Counted from the stretch's first letter, positions 42,601 through 50,794 are shown. The stretch is DNA of 64,000 nt from Streptomyces sp. NBC_00250 (GCF_036192275.1 NZ_CP108088.1:4403501-4467500); one strand, 5' to 3'. Numbers and translations are program-made. Notes: generated by a model not told the origin, from the sequence alone.

Positions 42601-43608
42601 GACGAGCGGCGCAGGAAGCTCGCCGAGGACAAGGACCTGGAGACGCTGCGGCTGCAGCTGCGCCCGAAGGCCCGCAAGGCCCTCTCGCAGGCCGCCGCGG
42701 CGGCCACGGGCGGCCCGGACGGCTCAGGGCCCTCCCTGGAGCGCACGGGGCTCACGGACTGGACGGTCGGCACCCTCACGAAGGTCTTCGAGACCAAGCG
42801 GGGCGGCCAGCCGGTCAAGGCGTACCCGGCGCTCGTGGACGAGGGCGCGACCGTCGCCGTACGGCTCTTCGACACGGAGGCCGAGCAGGAGCGGGCGATG
42901 TGGCGGGGCACCCGGAAGCTGATCATGCTGAACATCCCGGTGAACCCGGCGAAGTTCGCCTCGGACAAGCTGACCAACCAGCAGAAGCTGGCCCTGTCCT
43001 CGAACCCGCACGGCTCGATCCAGGCCCTCTTCGACGACTGCGCGACCGCGGCGGCCGACAAGCTGATCGCGGAGCACGGCGGTCCGGCGTGGGACGAGGA
43101 GTCGTTCCGGAAGCTGTACGACAAGGTCCGCGCGGACCTGGTGGACACGACCGTACGGACGGTGGGACAGGTCCAGCAGATCCTGGCCGCCTGGCAGGCG
43201 TGCGAGCGCCGGCTGAAGTCGACGAACAGCCTGGCGCTGATCAACAACCTGACCGACGTGCGCGCGCAGCTGGCGTGGCTGATGCCGGCCGGCTTCGTCA
43301 CCCGTACGGGTCTGAAGCGGCTCCCGGACCTGATGCGCTATCTGGTGGCGGTGGACCGGCGGCTCCAGCAGATGCCGACCGGGGTCCAGCGGGACACCAC
43401 CCGGATGGAGAAGGTCCAGGAGATGCAGGACGAGTACGCCTGGCTGCTCGAACAGCTCCCGAAGGGCCGCCCGGTGCCCTCCGAGGTCACCGACATCCGC
43501 TGGATGATCGAGGAGCTGCGGGTGAGCTACTTCGCCCACGCGCTGGGCACGGCACACCCGGTCTCGGACAAGCGGATCGTGAAGGCGATCGACGCGGCGG
43601 CCCCGTAG
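39670..43608 (+). CDS. hrpA: ATP-dependent DEAH-box RNA helicase HrpA
   Basis: 1312 residues, the full length of the HrpA family. The N-terminal about 90 residues are helical, then Walker A GETGSGKTTQIPK (near 98), TQPRRIAARTVA, the DEAH box IIIDEAHERSLN, VITSATI, and VLATNVAETSLTVPGI. A winged-helix/ratchet and OB-fold region follow, then the long C-terminal DUF3418 domain. E. coli HrpA rescues stalled ribosomes, and a similar translation-quality role is likely. It is monocistronic, with a tRNA-Asp gene 84 bp downstream. Confidence 0.95.
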   Translation: MSTSFAALQSVLAEVSLRDSHRLGRRLEGARRIRKPEARAAVLDEIAVEAAKAKERTDGRASRVPAVTYPEQLPVSQKKDEILEAIRDHQVVIVAGETGSGKTTQIPKICLELGRGVRGMIGHTQPRRIAARTVAERVAEELRTPLGEAVGWKVRFTDQVNPDATFVKLMTDGILLAEIQTDRELRAYDTIIIDEAHERSLNIDFLLGYLAQLLPKRPDLKVVITSATIDPERFSRHFGDAPIVEVSGRTYPVEVRYRPLLEEDSEDSDRDQITAICEAVDELQSEGPGDVLVFLSGEREIRDTADALLKRQLRNTEVLPLYARLSHAEQHRVFQAHSGRRIVLATNVAETSLTVPGIKYVIDPGTARISRYSHRTKVQRLPIEPVSQASANQRKGRCGRTSDGICIRLYSEDDFLTRPEFTDAEILRTNLASVILQMTAAGLGDIEKFPFIDPPDHRNIRDGVQLLQELGAIDPNEKDPKKRLTQQGRKLAQLPVDPRLARMVLEADKNGCVREVMVIAAALSIQDPRERPAEKQAQADQQHARFKDETSDFLAFLNMWRYVREQQKERGSSSFRRMCKQEYLNFLRIREWQDIYAQLRTVAKQLGIHVNEEDAPEQSVHVSLLAGLLSHIGMKDVKEGAKNDYLGARSAKFAIFPGSALFKKPPRFVMSAELVETSRLWARVNARVEPEWIEPLAQHLVKKTYSEPHWEKDQAAVMAFEKVTLYGVPIIADRKVNYGRIDPEVSRDLFIRNALVEGDWRTHHKFFADNRKLLTEVEELEHRARRRDILVDDETLFDFYDKRVPEHVVSGAHFDSWWKHKRHDEPEFLDFEREMLINEKAAGVTKDDYPDSWRQGPLKFRVTYQFEPGADADGVTVHVPLQVLNQVTDDGFEWQIPGLRAEVVTELIRSLPKPIRRHYVPAPNFSSRFLDVVVPVQEPLAGALARELQRMVGVPVTADDFDWAKVPEHLKVTFRIVDERRRKLAEDKDLETLRLQLRPKARKALSQAAAAATGGPDGSGPSLERTGLTDWTVGTLTKVFETKRGGQPVKAYPALVDEGATVAVRLFDTEAEQERAMWRGTRKLIMLNIPVNPAKFASDKLTNQQKLALSSNPHGSIQALFDDCATAAADKLIAEHGGPAWDEESFRKLYDKVRADLVDTTVRTVGQVQQILAAWQACERRLKSTNSLALINNLTDVRAQLAWLMPAGFVTRTGLKRLPDLMRYLVAVDRRLQQMPTGVQRDTTRMEKVQEMQDEYAWLLEQLPKGRPVPSEVTDIRWMIEELRVSYFAHALGTAHPVSDKRIVKAIDAAAP

Positions 43609-43627
43609 CGGGGCGCCCGTCGGTGAG

Positions 43628-43657
43628 TTCGACCGGACCGCTGACCTGCTGTACAGT
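43628..43657 (+). promoter_or_regulatory. Promoter of tRNA-Asp copy 2
   Basis: TTCGAC (43628-43633), 18 bp, TACAGT (43652-43657), reading toward the tRNA with about 29 nt of 5' extension. Confidence 0.65.
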
Positions 43658-43692
43658 GTTCCTCGCAGCCACTTACGAGGGGCTGCGAGCAA

Positions 43693-43766
43693 GGACCTGT
43701 GGAGCAGTTGGTTAGCTCGCCACCCTGTCAAGGTGGAGGTCGCGGGTTCAAGTCCCGTCAGGTTCG
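43693..43766 (+). tRNA. tRNA-Asp (GTC), copy 2
   Basis: The cloverleaf has acceptor GGACCTG/CAGGTTC, anticodon loop CTGTCAA and discriminator G. Only acceptor pairs 3-70 and 4-69 differ from copy 1 at 37198, and both pairs are preserved. CCA is not encoded. Confidence 0.95.
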
Positions 43767-43773
43767 CTTTCAG

Positions 43774-43805
43774 GAAAGGCCCGCATCGTGAGATGCGGGC
43801 CTTTC
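43774..43805 (+). terminator. Terminator of tRNA-Asp copy 2
   Basis: GAAAGGCCCGCATC, GTGA loop and exact complement (14 bp), then TTT. Confidence 0.88.
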
Positions 43806-43893
43806 TTTGTGTTCCCGTGTCTTGACGGGGCCGCGCGCCCGCCGGTACCCCGGACATCAGGGATTCGGGGGCCCACACCGGAGGTGGTCGCGC

Positions 43894-44133
43894 ATGGCCG
43901 CGGCGTCCGCAGCACGGCACGAGACGAGAGCACTGCTACGCGCCCATCTGGCGGCCGCGTCCCGGTACGGACACCTCACCCGCCACTGCGTGGTCTGCCA
44001 CCGCCTCCTGCGGCTCTCCATGGAGCTCCCGGAGCTTCCGGAGCTCCAGGACCTTCCGGAGCTCCAGGACGGCGTACCCGGGCCCACGGGGCCGACGGGC
44101 GGCACTGAGGACGAAAGTCCCACCGACCCATGA
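43894..44133 (+). CDS. DUF6274-family small protein
   Basis: 79 residues. The conserved Streptomyces block ASAARHETRALLRAHLAAA then RHCVVCHRLLRLSME contains a CxxC pair that could bind zinc. A repetitive acidic tail (ELPELPELQDLPELQDG) follows, built from 15- to 18-bp direct repeats in the DNA. GGAGGTGG six bases before ATG 43894 fixes the start. The function is unknown. It converges with bldC across a 340-bp gap. Confidence 0.78.
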   Translation: MAAASAARHETRALLRAHLAAASRYGHLTRHCVVCHRLLRLSMELPELPELQDLPELQDGVPGPTGPTGGTEDESPTDP

Positions 44134-44474
44134 CCAACGGCGGGTTGGGGGCGTTCCGCGAAGTGGCAGGCTGTTCCTTGGCAAGACTTCGCAGGTGTGA
44201 CGGGAGTCACTGAGGTAGTTTCAGAAACCGCTTCACTTACACCCTCCCTACACCGGCCCGATTTAATATGTGCAATTGCACCGCTCCTCGAAGAGTGGCG
44301 CCGGACACAAAAGAAGATCGCGCCAGACCCGGCGGAGTCCAGCGCGATCGTTGACGAAGGCCTGTTGGGGCAGGAATCCGTCGGCAGAGCTAGGTGTGGG
44401 CGACCGGATTGGGGGATCCGGACAGGCCCGGTGTTACGGGGTACTGCGGGGTACTACGGGGTGTTTGCGCGACC
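44134..44474. other. Intergenic region downstream of bldC and DUF6274
   Basis: No gene is supported in these 341 bases. The region holds a perfect 12-bp palindrome GTGCAATTGCAC (44270-44281) inside an unusually AT-rich patch, the bldC terminator (44310-44349), and a short direct repeat of ACGGGGTACT/GCGGGGTACT at about 44436-44460. Confidence 0.5.
44310..44349 (-). terminator. bldC terminator
   Basis: On the minus strand, GATCGCGC pairs with GCGCGATC (8 bp) and GAC pairs with GTC further inside, separated by CA internal loops. The hairpin is followed by TTCTTTTGT, which makes it an intrinsic terminator for bldC, about 125 bp past the stop. Confidence 0.7.
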
Positions 44475-44681
44475 TCAGGCCTCGCTGCGCTGCTGCGGAA
44501 TGCCCGCCAGCAGTGCGCGAACCTCAGCTTCGCGGTACCGGCGGTGCCCACCCAGGGTGCGGATGGACGTGAGCTTCCCGGCCTTCGCCCAACGGGTCAC
44601 CGTCTTCGGGTCCACGCGGAACATCGTGGCAACCTCGGCAGGGGTCAGCAGCGGCTCGGCATCAGGGGTGCGAGCGGTCAT
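44475..44681 (-). CDS. bldC: Developmental regulator BldC
   Basis: 68 residues, the whole of the BldC protein: a lone MerR-like winged helix-turn-helix, LLTPAEVATMFRVDPKTVTRWAKAG, followed by LTSIRTLGGHRRYREAEVRALLAG. BldC represses premature sporulation, sustains vegetative growth in S. venezuelae, and binds head-to-tail as oligomers on direct repeats. It has its own transcription unit, with a terminator downstream and a long intergenic region upstream. CGAGGAGG lies six bases ahead of the ATG, and an 8-bp hairpin sits immediately above it in the leader. Confidence 0.97.
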   Translation of the reverse strand: MTARTPDAEPLLTPAEVATMFRVDPKTVTRWAKAGKLTSIRTLGGHRRYREAEVRALLAGIPQQRSEA

Positions 44682-44697
44682 GAGCGGCCTCCTCGGG

Positions 44698-44719
44698 AGA
44701 ACCGAACCTTCTCGGTTCT
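44698..44719 (-). promoter_or_regulatory. Hairpin in the bldC leader
   Basis: AGAACCGA and TCGGTTCT form a perfect 8-bp stem with a 6-base loop, ending a few bases upstream of the bldC Shine-Dalgarno sequence. It could influence translation or be a protein-binding site. Confidence 0.5.
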
Positions 44720-45273
44720 TTCCTCTAAATTCTGCACCTTGACCCGCGTTGCCCGAAATGGCAGAAGCGGGCCGAGTCGGTTATAGGACGAACGGCTTGT
44801 CCTCGGCACTACAACTACACCATCCGTCCAGCCACGTCGGCCAAACCGATGGAATTGCCCTCGCAGGTGTTCATCAGCGGCGGAAGTCGATGGACCATGC
44901 CATAACGGACAGTCACGCCACTGTGACGATCAGTCACAGAGCGATCAGGAGTCCTCAGACCCCCCATAGAGTGCAATGCTGAGCGTTCCGCCCATAGATG
45001 GACGGAAGGAACCCTCCCCGGACTCCTTGTCCTATTTTGGCACGAGGGTGGGTGATGGGCGCAAGGGTGCGGTAAGTGCTGTCCGTCACGCTTGAGCCAA
45101 AGGCCCGGATCGGGACCAACGTCCCCGCCGTACGGGTGCCGAAAGACCCGAACCGTCGCGGACGAAGAGGAGCACCGAAATCCGGGCATGCAGATTCGGA
45201 CACCCCTGAAGATCATTTACACCGGCCGGACATGTCTTGTCGATACCGACCTGACGAAGATGCCCGAGTGATG
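44720..45273. other. Long gene-poor region upstream of bldC
   Basis: About 550 bases with low coding potential and lower GC than neighbours. They hold the bldC promoter region (TTTAGAGG and AGAATTT near 44722-44735 on the minus strand), repeats of GTCAC/GTGAC around 44910-44940, and a short possible ORF on the plus strand at 45188-45271. The leftward gene at 45274 ends here. I see no classical terminator for it. Confidence 0.45.
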
Positions 45274-46182
45274 TCAATTCGCGAAGCGCAGATCCCTGAC
45301 CGTCCGCCAGCGCTCCGCGAGTCGCCCGTACGCCTCGCTCGCCCCCTCGCCGTCGCCGGCCCGCAGCGCCGCGATCCCCTCCGCCAGCTGAGCCGCCGAC
45401 CGGTCCTCCGCCAGCCACTCCTCCGTGACCGCGTGCACCAGACCGCCGAAGTCCAGCTCCACGAGCGCCCGCGGATGGAACTCCTCCAGCCAGCGCCCCA
45501 CCTCGATCAGCCCCTCCGTCATGGGACCGTCGTCGATCGACTCCCGCAGGGCCCGCAGCGCCCGCGCCAGCCGCCGACGCGCCTGCGCCATCGTCGTCCG
45601 GTAGCGGAGCACCGGCGCCCGGCCCCGCTCCGTACCGCCCTCGCCTGCCTCGCCGGCCTCGCCGCCCGCACCGCCCCTCCCGGCCGACTCCCCCGGCTCG
45701 TACTGCCGGTCCTCGTCGCCGAAGAGGGCGAACCAGCGCAGCGGCACCTGCCAGACCGCCGTACGGATCCACGGCCGCGCGTCCGGGTTCCGCTCCAGCC
45801 AGCGCTCGTGGTCCGCCGCCACCTGGGCGCGCACCACCGGCGGCAGCATCGCGTCCAGCACCGGCTCCGGGAACTGGTCCGCCAGCTCCTGGAGGGCCAG
45901 CCACCCCCGCAGCCGGGTCCGCCACGGACAGATCACCACCACCCCGTCCAGATGCGCGACGAAGGCCTCCCCGCTCTCGTGCACCGGCACCGGCACCGGC
46001 ACCGGGGGCGTCGGAAGCAGGTCCGCGAGGGAGCGCCGCAGCTCCTCCTGCGCCCCCGGGGTGCGCGGCCGGCGGGCGTACCGGGCCCAATGGGTCCGCT
46101 CCGGCTCGGGGAACGCGGCCAGCGGCTCGTACACCCGCAGATAGGACGCGTAGGGAATGAGGACCGAGGAGGCGACCGACAT
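45274..46182 (-). CDS. Conserved Streptomyces hypothetical protein
   Basis: 302 residues. No known domain is recognised. It starts SVASSVLIPYASYLRVYEPLAAFPEPERTHW, has a middle PWRTRLRGWLALQELADQFPE, a Gly/Glu-rich linker (about 185-205), and a helical C-terminal third rich in Arg/Leu (RRRLARALRALRESI). There is no signal peptide or membrane helix. GGAAGGA seven bases before ATG 46182 supports the start. It is divergent from valine dehydrogenase and may be its regulator or simply a neighbour; I cannot say. Confidence 0.72.
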   Translation of the reverse strand: MSVASSVLIPYASYLRVYEPLAAFPEPERTHWARYARRPRTPGAQEELRRSLADLLPTPPVPVPVPVHESGEAFVAHLDGVVVICPWRTRLRGWLALQELADQFPEPVLDAMLPPVVRAQVAADHERWLERNPDARPWIRTAVWQVPLRWFALFGDEDRQYEPGESAGRGGAGGEAGEAGEGGTERGRAPVLRYRTTMAQARRRLARALRALRESIDDGPMTEGLIEVGRWLEEFHPRALVELDFGGLVHAVTEEWLAEDRSAAQLAEGIAALRAGDGEGASEAYGRLAERWRTVRDLRFAN

Positions 46183-46338
46183 GTCGCAAATCCTTCCACG
46201 GAGGTACTCCGGGAGGGGGTGATCCTGAGCACTGCCGCTGATCTACGCCCAGGTAGGACTTACTCTCTTGCCGAACTGGTCCTCCCCCACCCGTAGGGAG
46301 GGCCGCAAACCGCCGCTTCGTACTTGGGAGTCACCACC

Positions 46339-47430
46339 GTGACCGATGTGACCGGCGTTCCTGCTGACGTACTGCACACCTTGTTCCACTCGGAGCAGGG
46401 TGGCCACGAGCAAGTCGTGCTCTGCCAGGACCGCGCCACCGGCCTCAAGGCCGTCATCGCCCTCCACTCCACCGCCCTGGGCCCCGCCCTCGGCGGCACC
46501 CGCTTCTACCCGTACGCCACCGAGGCCGCGGCGATCGCCGACGCCCTCAACCTGGCCCGCGGCATGTCGTACAAGAACGCCATGGCCGGTCTCGACCACG
46601 GCGGCGGCAAGGCCGTCATCATCGGCGACCCGGAGAAGATCAAGACGGAGGAGCTCCTCCTCGCCTACGGGCGCTTCGTCGCCTCCCTCGGCGGCCGTTA
46701 CGTCACGGCCTGCGACGTCGGCACCTACGTCGCCGACATGGACGTCGTCGCCCGCGAGAACAAGTGGACCACCGGCCGCTCCCCCGAGAACGGCGGCGCC
46801 GGCGACTCCTCCGTCCTCACCGCCTTCGGCGTCTTCCAGGGCATGCGCGCCTCCGCGCAGACCGTCTGGGGCGACCCGACGCTGCGCGGCCGCAAGGTCG
46901 GCGTCGCGGGCGTCGGCAAGGTCGGCCACTACCTCGTCGAGCACCTCCTGGAGGACGGCGCCGAGGTCGTGATCACCGATGTGCGAGAGGAGTCGGTGCG
47001 CCGGATCACCGACAAGCACCCGCAGGTCACCGTCGTCGCCGACACCGACGCGCTGATCCGCGTCGAGGGTCTGGAGATCTACGCGCCCTGCGCGCTCGGC
47101 GGCGCCCTGAACGACGAGACCGTGCCGGTCCTCACCGCGAAGATCGTCTGCGGTGCGGCCAACAACCAGCTCGCCCACCCCGGCGTCGAGAAGGACCTCG
47201 CCGACCGCGGGATCCTCTACGCGCCCGACTACGTGGTCAACGCCGGTGGCGTGATCCAGGTCGCCGACGAGCTGCACGGCTTCGACTTCGACCGCTGCAA
47301 GAAGAAGGCGACGAAGATCTTCGACACCACCCTTGAGATCTTCGCACGTGCGAAGGCGGACGGGATTCCGCCGGCCGCGGCGGCCGACCGGATCGCCGAG
47401 CAGCGGATGGCGGACGCGCGCCGCGCCTGA
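46339..47430 (+). CDS. vdh: Valine (branched-chain amino acid) dehydrogenase
   Basis: 363 residues. The Glu/Leu/Phe/Val dehydrogenase family catalyses reversible NAD-dependent oxidative deamination. [22 protein letters not shown] carries the catalytic Lys, [14 protein letters not shown] follows, and [17 protein letters not shown] is the NAD-binding motif. Streptomyces Vdh supplies branched acyl precursors from valine. GTG 46339 is preceded by GGGAG at eight bases; the TTG at 46324 lacks support. It is monocistronic, with a terminator about 15 bp downstream. Confidence 0.93.
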   Translation: MTDVTGVPADVLHTLFHSEQGGHEQVVLCQDRATGLKAVIALHSTALGPALGGTRFYPYATEAAAIADALNLARGMSYKNAMAGLDHGGGKAVIIGDPEKIKTEELLLAYGRFVASLGGRYVTACDVGTYVADMDVVARENKWTTGRSPENGGAGDSSVLTAFGVFQGMRASAQTVWGDPTLRGRKVGVAGVGKVGHYLVEHLLEDGAEVVITDVREESVRRITDKHPQVTVVADTDALIRVEGLEIYAPCALGGALNDETVPVLTAKIVCGAANNQLAHPGVEKDLADRGILYAPDYVVNAGGVIQVADELHGFDFDRCKKKATKIFDTTLEIFARAKADGIPPAAAADRIAEQRMADARRA

Positions 47431-47444
47431 GCCGTACCCGGGGT

Positions 47445-47491
47445 CCGACCCGCCGCCGGAGAGACTTCGCTCACGCCCCTCGGCGGGTCGG
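47445..47491 (+). terminator. Terminator of vdh
   Basis: CCGACCCGCCG and its exact complement CGGCGGGTCGG (11 bp) enclose a 25-base loop. Confidence 0.7.
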
Positions 47492-47710
47492 CCCTCAAGA
47501 AGAGGTTAAAATCGCGATTGACCAGCGAGGAAAGGGCACCTCGAAGGTTCTGTACCGGGGTATGTGATGCGCGCGGCGTACCGTAGACCCGCGGAAACAG
47601 GTACCGTTGAAGCCCTACGGACCGGTCTCTCTGTCGAGAGTCCGTTCCGAATCATGAACGCGTGTCAAGACTCTGGGGCCACCGAGCCCCGTCACCGAGG
47701 GGGTCGAGCC

Positions 47711-47965
47711 ATGGGGCGCGGCCGGGCAAAGGCCAAGCAGACCAAGGTCGCCCGCCAGCTGAAGTACAGCAGCGGCGGGACAGACCTGACGCGTCTGGCC
47801 AATGAGCTGGGCGCTTCGACTTCGAACCAGCCGCCGAATGGCGAGCCGTTCGAGGACGACGACGAGGAAGACGACCCGTACGCCCAGTACGCGGATCTCT
47901 ACAACGAGGACGACGAGGACGAGGACGACGAGTCCGGTCCCAGTGCGTCCCCGCGTCGCGCTTGA
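47711..47965 (+). CDS. DUF3073-family protein
   Basis: 84 residues. The conserved actinobacterial basic head MGRGRAKAKQTKVARQLKYSS is followed by TDLTRLANELG and a very acidic tail (FEDDDEEDDPYAQYADLY then EDDEDEDDE). The bipolar charge and small size suggest a nucleic-acid or ribosome-associated factor, but no function is established. ATG 47711 is the homology start. Its position next to purM is conserved in Streptomyces as I recall. Confidence 0.88.
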   Translation: MGRGRAKAKQTKVARQLKYSSGGTDLTRLANELGASTSNQPPNGEPFEDDDEEDDPYAQYADLYNEDDEDEDDESGPSASPRRA

Positions 47966-47978
47966 CCTTCTGAATCGC

Positions 47979-48023
47979 AGCACAGAAACCCGGTCCGGGA
48001 TCACCCGGCCGGGTTTCTGTGCT
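47979..48023 (+). terminator. Terminator of the DUF3073 gene
   Basis: AGCACAGAAACCCGG and its exact complement (15 bp) flank a 15-base loop just past the stop codon. Confidence 0.85.
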
Positions 48024-48056
48024 GTCCGCGTCCGAGCCCGACCGCAGACGGCACAA

Positions 48057-48093
48057 CGCGGACGGGGCGCCCCTCAGGAGCGCCCCGTCCGCG
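48057..48093 (-). terminator. Terminator of the purF-purM operon
   Basis: CGCGGACGGGGCGC pairs perfectly with GCGCCCCGTCCGCG (14 bp, 9-base loop), 13 bp past the purM stop on the minus strand. Confidence 0.85.
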
Positions 48094-48105
48094 TACTGCC
48101 CTGCT

Positions 48106-49173
48106 CTAGTTCGCGTAGTCCCCGACCAGCTCGGCGCCCGTGGTGTGCGCGCCGCGCTCGGTGATCTCGCCCGCGACCCAGGACTCGACGCCCCGGTCCG
48201 CCAGCGTCGTCAGGGCGGCGTCCACGGAGTCCGCCGGAACGACGGCCATCATGCCGACGCCCATGTTCAGGGTCTTCTCCAGCTCCAGGCGCTCCACCTG
48301 ACCGGCCTTGCCGACCAGGTCGAAGATCGCGCCCGGCGCCCAGGTCGAACGGTCGACCGTGGCGTGCAGACCGTCCGGGATCACCCGGGCCAGGTTGGCC
48401 GCGAGACCGCCGCCCGTGATGTGGCTGAACGCGTGGACGTCCGTGGTCCGGGTGAGGGCCAGGCAGTCCAGCGAGTAGATCTTCGTGGGCTCCAGGAGCT
48501 CCTCGCCGAGCGTCCGGCCGAGCTCCTCGACCCGCTGGTCGAGGGTCATGCCGGCGCGGTCGAAGACCACGTGCCGGACGAGCGAGTACCCGTTGGAGTG
48601 AAGACCCGAGGAGGCCATGGCGATGACCGCGTCCCCCGTACGGATGCGATCGGCGCCGAGCAGCCGGTCGTACTCCACGACACCCGTGCCCGCGCCGGCC
48701 ACGTCGAAGTCGTCCGGGCCGAGGAGGCCCGGGTGCTCCGCCGTCTCGCCGCCGACCAGGGCGCAGCCGGCCAGGACACAGCCCTCGGCGATGCCCTTGA
48801 CGATGGCGGCGACCCGCTCGGGGTGGACCTTGCCGACGCAGATGTAGTCGGTCATGAAGAGCGGCTCGGCGCCGCAGACGACGATGTCGTCCATGACCAT
48901 CGCGACCAGGTCGTGGCCGATGGTGTCGTACACGCCCATCTGGCGGGCGATGTCGACCTTCGTCCCGACACCGTCGGTGGCGGAGGCGAGCAGCGGCCGC
49001 TCGTAGCGCTTGAGGGCGGAGGCGTCGAAGAGGCCGGCGAAGCCGCCCAGGCCGCCGAGGACCTCGGGGCGCTGCGTCTTCTTCACCCACTCCTTCATGA
49101 GCTCGACGGCGCGGTCACCCGCCTCGATGTCGACGCCCGCGGACGCGTAGCTGGCACCAGTGGTCTCAGACAT
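48106..49173 (-). CDS. purM: Phosphoribosylformylglycinamidine cyclo-ligase
   Basis: 355 residues. AIR synthetase performs step 5 of purine synthesis, closing FGAM to AIR with ATP. Signatures: YERPLLASATDGVGTKVDIARQMG, MVMDDIVVCGAEPLFMTDY, ALVGGETAEHPG and FSHITGGGLAANLARVIP. It is the second gene of the purF-purM operon, with 57 bp between the two. The start at ATG 49173 (SETTGASYASAGVDIEAG) matches the family. The ribosome binding site is weak, so coupling to purF translation is possible. Confidence 0.97.
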   Translation of the reverse strand: MSETTGASYASAGVDIEAGDRAVELMKEWVKKTQRPEVLGGLGGFAGLFDASALKRYERPLLASATDGVGTKVDIARQMGVYDTIGHDLVAMVMDDIVVCGAEPLFMTDYICVGKVHPERVAAIVKGIAEGCVLAGCALVGGETAEHPGLLGPDDFDVAGAGTGVVEYDRLLGADRIRTGDAVIAMASSGLHSNGYSLVRHVVFDRAGMTLDQRVEELGRTLGEELLEPTKIYSLDCLALTRTTDVHAFSHITGGGLAANLARVIPDGLHATVDRSTWAPGAIFDLVGKAGQVERLELEKTLNMGVGMMAVVPADSVDAALTTLADRGVESWVAGEITERGAHTTGAELVGDYAN

Positions 49174-49230
49174 GCTGAAGAACTTTCGTGTCGTACTGCG
49201 GTTGCAGCGGGGTCTTACGGGCGACGGTGC

Positions 49231-50757
49231 TCACGGACGGCGGAGCGCGTCGGAGGCCGCCGTGGCAGCGGGACCCGCGGCCAGTTCGGTCTCCAGGAGC
49301 TGCTTGCCGAGCAGCTCGGGGTCCGGCAGCTCCATCGGGTACTCGCCGTCGAAGCAGGCACGGCAGAGGTTCGGCTTCTGGATCGTGGTCGCCTCGATCA
49401 TCCCGTCGATCGAGATGTACGAGAGCGAGTCCGCGCCCAGCGACTTGCCGATCTCCTCGATCGACATGCCGTTGGCGATCAGCTCCGCGCGGGTGGCGAA
49501 GTCGATGCCGAAGAAGCAGGGCCACTTCACCGGCGGCGAGGAGATCCGGATGTGGATCTCGGCCGCGCCGGCCTCGCGGAGCATCTTGACCAGAGCGCGC
49601 TGGGTGTTGCCGCGGACGATCGAGTCGTCGACGACCACCAGGCGCTTGCCCTTGATGACGTCCTTGAGCGGGTTCAGCTTCAGCCGGATGCCGAGCTGGC
49701 GGATGGTCTGGGAGGGCTGGATGAAGGTGCGCCCGACGTAGGCGTTCTTCACCAGACCGGCGCCGAAGGGGATGCCCGAGGCCTCGGCGTAGCCGATGGC
49801 GGCCGGGGTGCCGGACTCCGGCGTCGCTATCACCAGGTCGGCCTCGACGGGCGCCTCCTTCGCCAGGCGGCGGCCCATCTCCACGCGGGAGAGGTACACG
49901 TTCCGGCCGGCGATGTCGGTGTCCGGGCGAGCCAGGTACACGTACTCGAAGACACAGCCCTTGGGCTTCGCTTCCGCGAATCGCGAGGTACGGATGCCGT
50001 TCTCGTCGATCGCGATCATCTCGCCCGGCTCGACCTCGCGGACGTAGCTGGCGCCGCAGATGTCGAGGGCGGCGGACTCGGAGGCGACCACCCAGCCGCG
50101 CTCCAGACGGCCGAGGACCAGCGGGCGGATGCCCTGCGGGTCACGGGCCGCGTAGAGCGTGTGCTCGTCCATGAAGACGAGGGAGAAGGCGCCGCGGACA
50201 TCGGGAAGGACCTTGGCGGCACCCTCCTCGATGGTGAGCGGCTTGCCCTCGTCGTCGACCTGGGCGGCGAGGAGCGCCGTGAGCAGGTCGGTGTCGTTGG
50301 TGGCCGCGACACGGGTGCTGCGGCCTTCCTTCTTGGGCAGGTCGGCGACCATCTCGGCGAGCTGCGCCGTGTTCACCAGGTTGCCGTTGTGGCCGAGCGC
50401 GATCGAGCCGTGGGCGGTTGCCCTGAACGTCGGCTGCGCGTTCTCCCACACGGACGCCCCGGTGGTCGAGTAGCGGGCGTGACCGACCGCGATATGACCT
50501 TGGAGGGAACCGAGAGAGGTCTCGTCGAAGACCTGGGACACGAGGCCCATGTCCTTGAAGACGAGGATCTGGGAGCCGTTGCTGACCGCGATTCCCGCGG
50601 ATTCCTGGCCCCGATGCTGGAGGGCATAGAGCCCGAAGTACGTGAGCTTTGCGACCTCTTCACCCGGAGCCCAGACACCGAAGACGCCACAAGCGTCCTG
50701 GGGGCCTTTCTCTCCGGGGAGCAAGTCGTGATTGAGTCGACCGTCACCACGTGGCAC
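49231..50757 (-). CDS. purF: Amidophosphoribosyltransferase
   Basis: 508 residues. PurF makes 5-phosphoribosylamine from PRPP and glutamine, the committed step of purine synthesis. The propeptide precedes the catalytic Cys in GPQDACGVFGVWAPGEE. The glutaminase domain continues with LQHRGQESAGI and LGHNGNLVNT. The PRPP-binding loop is VVVDDSIVRGNTQ, and the C-terminal Cys cluster CFFGID...CRACFDGEYP suggests the B. subtilis-type Fe-S enzyme. GTG 50757 is chosen because a good promoter places transcription at that codon. purM follows in the operon. Confidence 0.97.
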   Translation of the reverse strand: MPRGDGRLNHDLLPGEKGPQDACGVFGVWAPGEEVAKLTYFGLYALQHRGQESAGIAVSNGSQILVFKDMGLVSQVFDETSLGSLQGHIAVGHARYSTTGASVWENAQPTFRATAHGSIALGHNGNLVNTAQLAEMVADLPKKEGRSTRVAATNDTDLLTALLAAQVDDEGKPLTIEEGAAKVLPDVRGAFSLVFMDEHTLYAARDPQGIRPLVLGRLERGWVVASESAALDICGASYVREVEPGEMIAIDENGIRTSRFAEAKPKGCVFEYVYLARPDTDIAGRNVYLSRVEMGRRLAKEAPVEADLVIATPESGTPAAIGYAEASGIPFGAGLVKNAYVGRTFIQPSQTIRQLGIRLKLNPLKDVIKGKRLVVVDDSIVRGNTQRALVKMLREAGAAEIHIRISSPPVKWPCFFGIDFATRAELIANGMSIEEIGKSLGADSLSYISIDGMIEATTIQKPNLCRACFDGEYPMELPDPELLGKQLLETELAAGPAATAASDALRRP

Positions 50758-50764
50758 GTTTCCG

Positions 50765-50794
50765 AGTGTAGACGGGCTCGACCACTGGTCCGAA
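50765..50794 (-). promoter_or_regulatory. purF promoter, predicted leaderless
   Basis: TTCGGA (50789-50794), 18 bp, TACACT (50765-50770) on the minus strand. The -10 ends seven bases before GTG 50757. A perfect TGCGATCGCA palindrome lies further upstream at 50823-50832. Confidence 0.6.
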
